A stretch of 64,000 bases of DNA from Psococerastis gibbosa. Lineage: Eukaryota > Arthropoda > Insecta > Psocodea > Psocidae. How positions within the stretch are numbered: position 1 is the stretch's first letter; every line of letters starts with the position of its first letter. Positions 58,792-64,000 of this stretch are shown in pieces. The stretch covers positions 10,788,001 to 10,852,000 of the forward strand of contig OZ020485.1 of the NCBI GenBank assembly GCA_963971405.1, read 5' to 3'. The notes below the pieces were generated by a model. The model did not search any database. It was not told the DNA's origin and was given only the letters and a program-made list of their open reading frames with translations. The position numbers and the translations under genes are program-made.

Positions 58792-61700
58792 TTATGAAGA
58801 AGATTGTTTTTGCGCTGCCGCAGCAGCTTTTTTCTTCGCCTCCTCCTCGGCCTGTTCCTTCTCGTACGCCTTTATAAGCGTGTCCACGTCCTTGGCCGGC
58901 AGGATGCGCGTGCGCACCTGTCCCGTCGCTTCGTCCCTAGTCAGCGTCGCCATCTCAACCTTGTCCGCCGCCAGCTTGGTCATGTCCAGAGTCTTGCTCA
59001 GCACCTTTACCGCCAGTGCCTGGGCTTCTTGAAGTGTTATCTCGTCTTTATAATCTTGCTTCAAACTCGAGACAGCAGCCTAAAACAATGCGAATGCTAT
59101 AGTTTGGAAAACAGACGTTACATGAAGAGGAGTTGACTGCCTGTGCAATACGCTGTATTAGCCTTACCCGGGACAATTCGTCTGCTTCTCAAAATGCCAT
59201 TGGTCAAAGCTACTGGGCTCGTCCAATCAACCTAGGCCATTTATTTGACTATTTGATACCTTTACATGCTCACCGAGTTAAGCTGAGTCAGGTGCTTAGA
59301 CTCTTGGCCTCTGTGTATGATAATTTATGTTGTTGTTGTATTTGATAGTAGCATGTAGTGCTAATGATTGCCAATCATCCATCGATCACAGTAAAGCTGA
59401 TTTAGTGGTACCACAAAAAAAACCGTGCAATTAACTATTCCGCATAATTTTAATCAAAGCACTCCTGAAGGCGTCCAACTTGTCGATCCTCGTGATTTCA
59501 GCCGTCAAAGTCAAACACAGAATTTTTACCAAACATGGAATTTTTATGTTCTAAAATGAAGTTATCAGCATTCCTGGTGTCATAAATATGAACATCTTTA
59601 AATTTTTTATGTGGTTAATATGTATACATACTGCGCTATTGTTTCCAATGCAAGTAGCCTTCCATCCGCCGTAGTTGCCACTAGGATCAGACTGGTAGAG
59701 CTGGTATCCATAGTATTTGTCCCATCCCATGTACAGAATGGAAACGCCAAAGGGTCGCTTGCCACCAAATTGTGTATAAGCTTGCTTAATGTCACAAAGG
59801 GCTGAAACCAACTGCTCACAAGGAATGGACTCCCCATACGTCATCAGATGTCTCTGGGCTATGAGTCGAAGCTCGTTGGTGAGAACATTGGCATCGGAAG
59901 TGATTCCGGCAACGCTGCAAACCATGTCCCTGGAGAACAAATTTGAATATGAAACAGATTTTAATTTTAACATAGTTTTTCGACCAATAGAACGCATATA
60001 CATCTAGGATATACTTACTCATTAAGCTTATAAATTTTCTCTGAGAAGAAGACTTCATCTAAAAGTTTGTTAACATTCCTTTTTTCAGCTGCAAGGAGGA
60101 TGCCGTCTTTAGCTAGAATCCCGAGGCAAGTGCCTGCATGACTGATAGCTTCCATTGCATATTCAACCTGATAGAGTCGCCCTTCAGGGGAAAAAATTGT
60201 TGTTCTTGTGTCATATCTGCGAGCCTGAAAGTCAAACAAGATAAAATCATTTGTCATGTAACGGAAAAAAATCGATTTTCATTGGCAGCAAAAGTATCAG
60301 CTAGTTTCTTGAATGCACGTACCAGCTCAGTGGAGGAAAGGAGAGATTACACCATTGCTGAAGAAAGGAAAATCGTCCGACCGGATTGACAGCTACAGAC
60401 CTATCACATTGAGCAGCTCCTGTTGTAAGCTAGCTGAAAGGATGATTGTGGCTCGACTAGAGCAGTTCCTGGAATCGAACAACTATATTGACGAAAGACA
60501 ATCTGGTTTTCGAAGAAACAGGGGAACTATGGACCAAGTTGTAACTTTTGCACAACACGTCAAGGACGGGTACCATAGACAAATGTCGACAATAGCCGCT
60601 ATGGTCGACCTAAAAGCAGCCTACGACAAATTGTGGAAGTCCAAACTTCGGTACAAGTTGTCTGCACAGTATGGAGTCGCTGGAAAACTGCAGAGGTGGA
60701 TCAAGTCTTTCTTGTGCCAGCGTCAAATCAGGGTGCGTTTCAAAGATGCCACGTCTAAGTATCGTATTCAGCGTGAAGGTCTACCACAGGGAGCTGTTGT
60801 CAGCTGCTTGCTCTTTAATGTGATGGTGAATGACCTAATTACAACAATTACAGCTGAACACGGAGTAAACGCCCTTTTGTATGCGGATGATATCCTTGTA
60901 TGGGCTACTAGCAAAAATAAAGAAGCACTGGAAGCATGTTTGAACTCGGCTCTTAAGCGCCTTGAATCGTGGGCAGATGAAAACGCTATGACCGTAAGCA
61001 TAGAAAAGTCCTTTTTCCAGATGTTTACTCTCTCAACGAAGCCCTAACGTGCTACTATCTCATACAAAGGAACTAACCTGCAGGAAAACTCAATTTCCAC
61101 ATATTTGGGGATCAAACTCGACTGCAAAATGACTTGGGCACCACAAATCGACGCTGCAGCTGAAAAGGGAAGCAGGAGATGTCGCCTTCTTAAAAGACTC
61201 ACTGGCTCCAAGTGGGGTGCAAATCAAGACGTACTAAGCACAACCTATAAAACCTATGTCAGGCCAGCCATGGAGTACGGCAGCGAAGTGATGGTGATGG
61301 GAAGCGCAAGTCAATTGGAGAAACTAAATAAAGTTCAGAACAACGCACTCCGTATTATTACAGGCTCTGCAAAATCCACGCCAATTGCTGCTATGGAAAT
61401 ACAAGCTGGAGTGGAACCACTAGAAGTCAGACGGGAATGTGCAACATTGAAGATATGGGAACGTATGAAGCGGGCCAGGTCAACTTTTTGGAAAGCATAT
61501 AACCCTGCTCGGGAGCGACTGCGTACTCACATGGCTCCTATTGCAAAGACTCTCGAGCTGGCAGAAAAGTATGGGATCAACTTGGGTGAAGCTGAAACTG
61601 CCAACAATAATTTTGAGTTCTTTAATAACCTACCTGCTGCAAACTTGACCTTAGAAGATCACAACCTACCCAAATCCGCATCCTTGGATATAGCCCTGCG

Positions 61701-63372
61701 TAAATCGGCCCTACAAACAATCCATAGCCGATATCCGGCTGCTGACTGGCTTCATGTCTACACGGACGGATCATCTATGCCCGGGTCAGGAAACACAGGT
61801 GCTGGGTATTTCAGTCCCTTATTTGAAGGGCACGCTGCTGTAGGAGCCCCCCTAAGCTGCTATGATGGAGAGGTTGCAGCCGTTACGATAGCAGTGGAGA
61901 GGTTAAAAGAAGCGGAGAGTCACAAAAAAGCAGTTATCTTTGTCGACTCCCATGCTGCTATCCTCGCCCTCTCCAGCAATAACGAAACTGACTGTCCTCG
62001 CACCATCCGATGTAGGCGACTACTCGACGAAATGGCTGCTGTTGGCTGGACAATTGCACTTCAGTGGATTCCGAGTCACATAGGTGTGGCTGGAAATGAG
62101 AATGCAGACCACCTAGCTAAACTTGGCGCATCACTACAGCAGGTTAAAGTGAAAACTACACTCTCCTCTGCGAGATCACTAATAAACTGCACATGTGCTA
62201 ATCAAGTAAAAACTCGTCATGCCACAGCTGCACAGGGCAAGAAGTGGGAGAGGCTAGTAAAGGACGGGCCAATCAACCGAAACCTCCCCCGCCACGTGTT
62301 TGTTGCCTCCTTTAGAGCCCTCACTGGACACGACTACCTAGCTTCACACCTACATAGGATAGGCGTATTCGACTCGTCCTCATGCCCCCTGTGTGGACAC
62401 CCCTCAACGGTGGCCGATCATCTCTTTGGATGCCCGGGGCTTGCAGACGCTCGAGACTCGTCGGTGAACACAGGAGAATATCTCCTCGCTGATCTATACT
62501 GGCTTGCGCGACACCAAATGGCAGAGATGCCAAGAGTGGGCATTGGATAATAATAATAATAATAGTTTCTTGAATAATGTAGTACATTGTTTTTATACTC
62601 TATGTTCCTACAAGGTAATTATTAACGTTAATTGACTGGCGGTTATTAGAATTTTCGGTTGAAAAATTTCAGTCACTGGCTAATTATCTGGCAAGAAATC
62701 CGAATTACAATTTTAGAGAAATATTTCTTTTGGTTACTTTATGTTGTTGTTGATCATGGTAGCAGCAGCTGCTAATTTGTTGACCGCTGTAGTACAGCGG
62801 GAGCAGACATTTATTCGAGGCGTTAGGACCAAGAGGTTGTTCAAATTAGCCTTTGGCTACGAAGCAACAACACAACAACAAAATCAACGTCCCATATTCT
62901 TAACTTTTTTTTTTCTTCTTCGCCAGGGCGAACTTATATTTTGTTTTCTGGCAGAAAAGTGAATATGATGAAAATACTCTGGCTGTCTTTCTTCGTCATT
63001 GCCCGTTCTCTATAATCCCTCCGAAGACTCGTCTGAGGATCCTCCTTTCAAAGACTTCCAACATCTGGCTGTCCCTTCTTTTCACCACCCAGGCTTCCCC
63101 ACCGTAGAGTAAGACCGGCCTAATGAGCGTTTTGTAAGTCGTATCGAATCGCGCGATTTGGAGGGGCTTGGTGCGACAGGCGAGAGGTCCTCACGGGCCG
63201 ATGGAGCCACCTTAAGTCAAGTCTTTCTCCTGTATACCTGTTTCTATGCTCATAGAGCAGAGAATTGTCAAACACAGTGCTCTGCTCTGGCGAAAATCTC
63301 CCGTTCAAACAATACATTAATAATACGTGCAAACAGATCTCTAATGTACTATAAGGATGATTGGCTCACCAT
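58792..63372 (-). CDS. PSMA4: Proteasome subunit alpha type-4 (20S alpha-3)
   Basis: A structural alpha subunit of the 20S proteasome ring. Reverse-strand exons 60224-60019, 59929-59632 and 59079-58792 join cleanly; with an initiator ATG supplied by a separate exon the protein is 264 residues (human 261). The N-terminal signature [20 protein letters not shown] then [17 protein letters not shown] is intact, followed by [67 protein letters not shown] and a Lys/Glu/Ala-rich tail. Exon 2 begins directly at GCT (Ala2), so exon 1 must end right after ATG. The best candidate is ATG at 63372-63370 followed by GTGAGC. That makes intron 1 about 3.1 kb, and it contains the I-clade LINE. Exons 2-4 are certain; exon 1 is an inference. 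Confidence 0.93.
60302..60314. repeat. Target-site duplication of the I-clade LINE, left
   Basis: TAGTTTCTTGAAT, identical to 62563-62575. Confidence 0.9.
60315..62562 (+). mobile_element. I-clade non-LTR retrotransposon, 5'-truncated, with RNase H
   Basis: A single frame runs from inside the reverse transcriptase to a stop at 62550, broken only by TAA at 61045-61047. RT motifs are [50 protein letters not shown] and the catalytic [10 protein letters not shown]. An RNase H domain follows ([52 protein letters not shown]), then a [18 protein letters not shown] zinc knuckle. The 3' end is a (TAA)n repeat, typical of I-like elements. Thirteen-base duplications flank it. It lies in PSMA4 intron 1, opposite to the gene. 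Confidence 0.92.
62563..62575. repeat. Target-site duplication of the I-clade LINE, right
   Basis: TAGTTTCTTGAAT directly after the (TAA)n tail. Confidence 0.9.
62970..63160 (-). pseudogene. LINE ORF2 fragment
   Basis: The reverse strand reads [20 protein letters not shown] then [20 protein letters not shown], the widely shared 'LYG.E.W......L..FERR+LR+IFG' segment of non-LTR ORF2. Surrounded by non-coding sequence in PSMA4 intron 1. Confidence 0.75.
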
Positions 63373-63820
63373 TCTGATAGATAGATATATCAATTCAAGA
63401 TACTTAATAAGCGTTTTCTTTATTTGAAATAAAAGTAGCTTGCAATATACACACTGACAGGATGATTTTCGAAAAAAGTTTAAAGTATACACAGCCACAG
63501 AGTGAACATTCAAGATTGAAAAATCACAGACGACGACGCATATTTATAAGTAAATATAGTTTCATATATGTAACATTTTCAATAAAATATTAATTTATTA
63601 AAATTACATTACATTATTTAAAATTAATATGAAAGCATTTGTATTTTTGTTGCGCGCTGACTTGCTGTTCTGTTGGTGACTTGGTAGTTGGTGGAATTGT
63701 TGTGATGTTGTCAGCTGTGTGATCTGTCACTCAGTCAGCAAAATCAAAAAATCAAATTTTTGTTGCTATCTCTCATAGTCTCATCTTGGACATTGATGAA
63801 TTTTACTTTTTAAATTTACA
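63373..63820. promoter_or_regulatory. Shared upstream region of PSMA4 and NGLY1
   Basis: About 450 bp separate the proposed PSMA4 initiator exon (-) from the NGLY1 start codon (+), so both promoters should lie here. The right half has GC-richer repeats of TTGTTG/GTTGGTG (63640-63720). No TATA box could be assigned. Confidence 0.45.
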
Positions 63821-64000
63821 ATGAATGAAACCAGCCTGCAGGAGCTGATAAACAATGACAATGATGTATTTTTGAAAGCAGCAAGTGTTTTAATAAAAAT
63901 TTGTGGGAATATATTGAAGGATCCTTCTAATCCAAAGTTCCGGTCTATATCCTTGAGCAGTTCAACATTCTGTCAGAGTTTACTACCTGCTGAAGGAGCT
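63821..64000 (+). CDS. NGLY1: Peptide:N-glycanase, N-terminal PUB domain (partial)
   Basis: NGLY1 strips N-glycans from misfolded glycoproteins exported from the ER before proteasomal destruction. The frame opens at ATG 63821 (ACAATG context) and remains open to the right edge, 60 codons. The residues NDNDVFLKAASVLIKICGNI then LKDPSNPKFRSISLSSSTF and QSLLPAEGA match the PUB domain at the start of animal PNGases (leader, ETFLEAS..LLTYADNILRNP-like helices, then KYRSIRIGN and LLPV.GA). The PUB domain binds p97/VCP in the vertebrate protein. The transglutaminase-like catalytic core would lie off the window. Other PUB proteins exist, but the N-terminal position and the 'LLP..GA' end favour NGLY1. 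Confidence 0.8.
   Translation, partial: MNETSLQELINNDNDVFLKAASVLIKICGNILKDPSNPKFRSISLSSSTFCQSLLPAEGA

Overview
The window looks like an arthropod (probably insect) nuclear genome. It has long GT-AG introns, a Src42A-type Src kinase, ordinary animal housekeeping genes and very dense transposon debris. I cannot name the species.

Layout, left to right. A near-complete hAT DNA transposon (1113-6675, perfect 8-bp target duplication) lies upstream of, or in an upstream intron of, Rab23. Rab23 (+, 8309-13183) lacks its first exon(s), which should lie off the left edge or in sequence I could not recognise. BAG2 (-, 16887-19856), USP14 (-, 20766-26309), Src42A (+, 26883-53788, seven coding exons, 519 codons), PSMA4 (-, 58792 to about 63372) and the first exon of the PUB-domain peptide:N-glycanase NGLY1 (+, from 63821, running off the right edge) follow. 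USP14/Src42A and PSMA4/NGLY1 are head-to-head pairs with roughly 450-570 bp between start codons. Rab23 and BAG2 are tail-to-tail, as I recall them in human. BAG2, USP14, PSMA4 and NGLY1 all act in protein quality control around CHIP and the proteasome.

Mobile DNA explains most other structure: an RTE-clade LINE with an uninterrupted reading frame of about 970 codons, inserted antisense 15 bp after a Src42A splice donor; a Tc1/mariner-like element with roughly 490-bp inverted ends; an I-clade LINE with RNase H in PSMA4 intron 1; several PIF/Harbinger-like palindromic MITEs, some nested; a nested pair of hAT-like non-autonomous elements in the BAG2 intron; a tRNA-derived SINE; and many LINE 3' fragments. 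An unprocessed fragment of a twitchin/projectin-like muscle gene sits antisense in Src42A intron 1.

The least expected host-like signal is a GC-rich open frame at 30792-31087 in Src42A intron 1. It ends at a GTGAGT donor in exactly the phase needed to join the SH2 exon. Its 3' part is tandemly duplicated, and the coding-like portion is visibly better conserved between copies than the sequence after the donor. It could be an alternative first exon giving a kinase without SH3 domain or myristoylation site.
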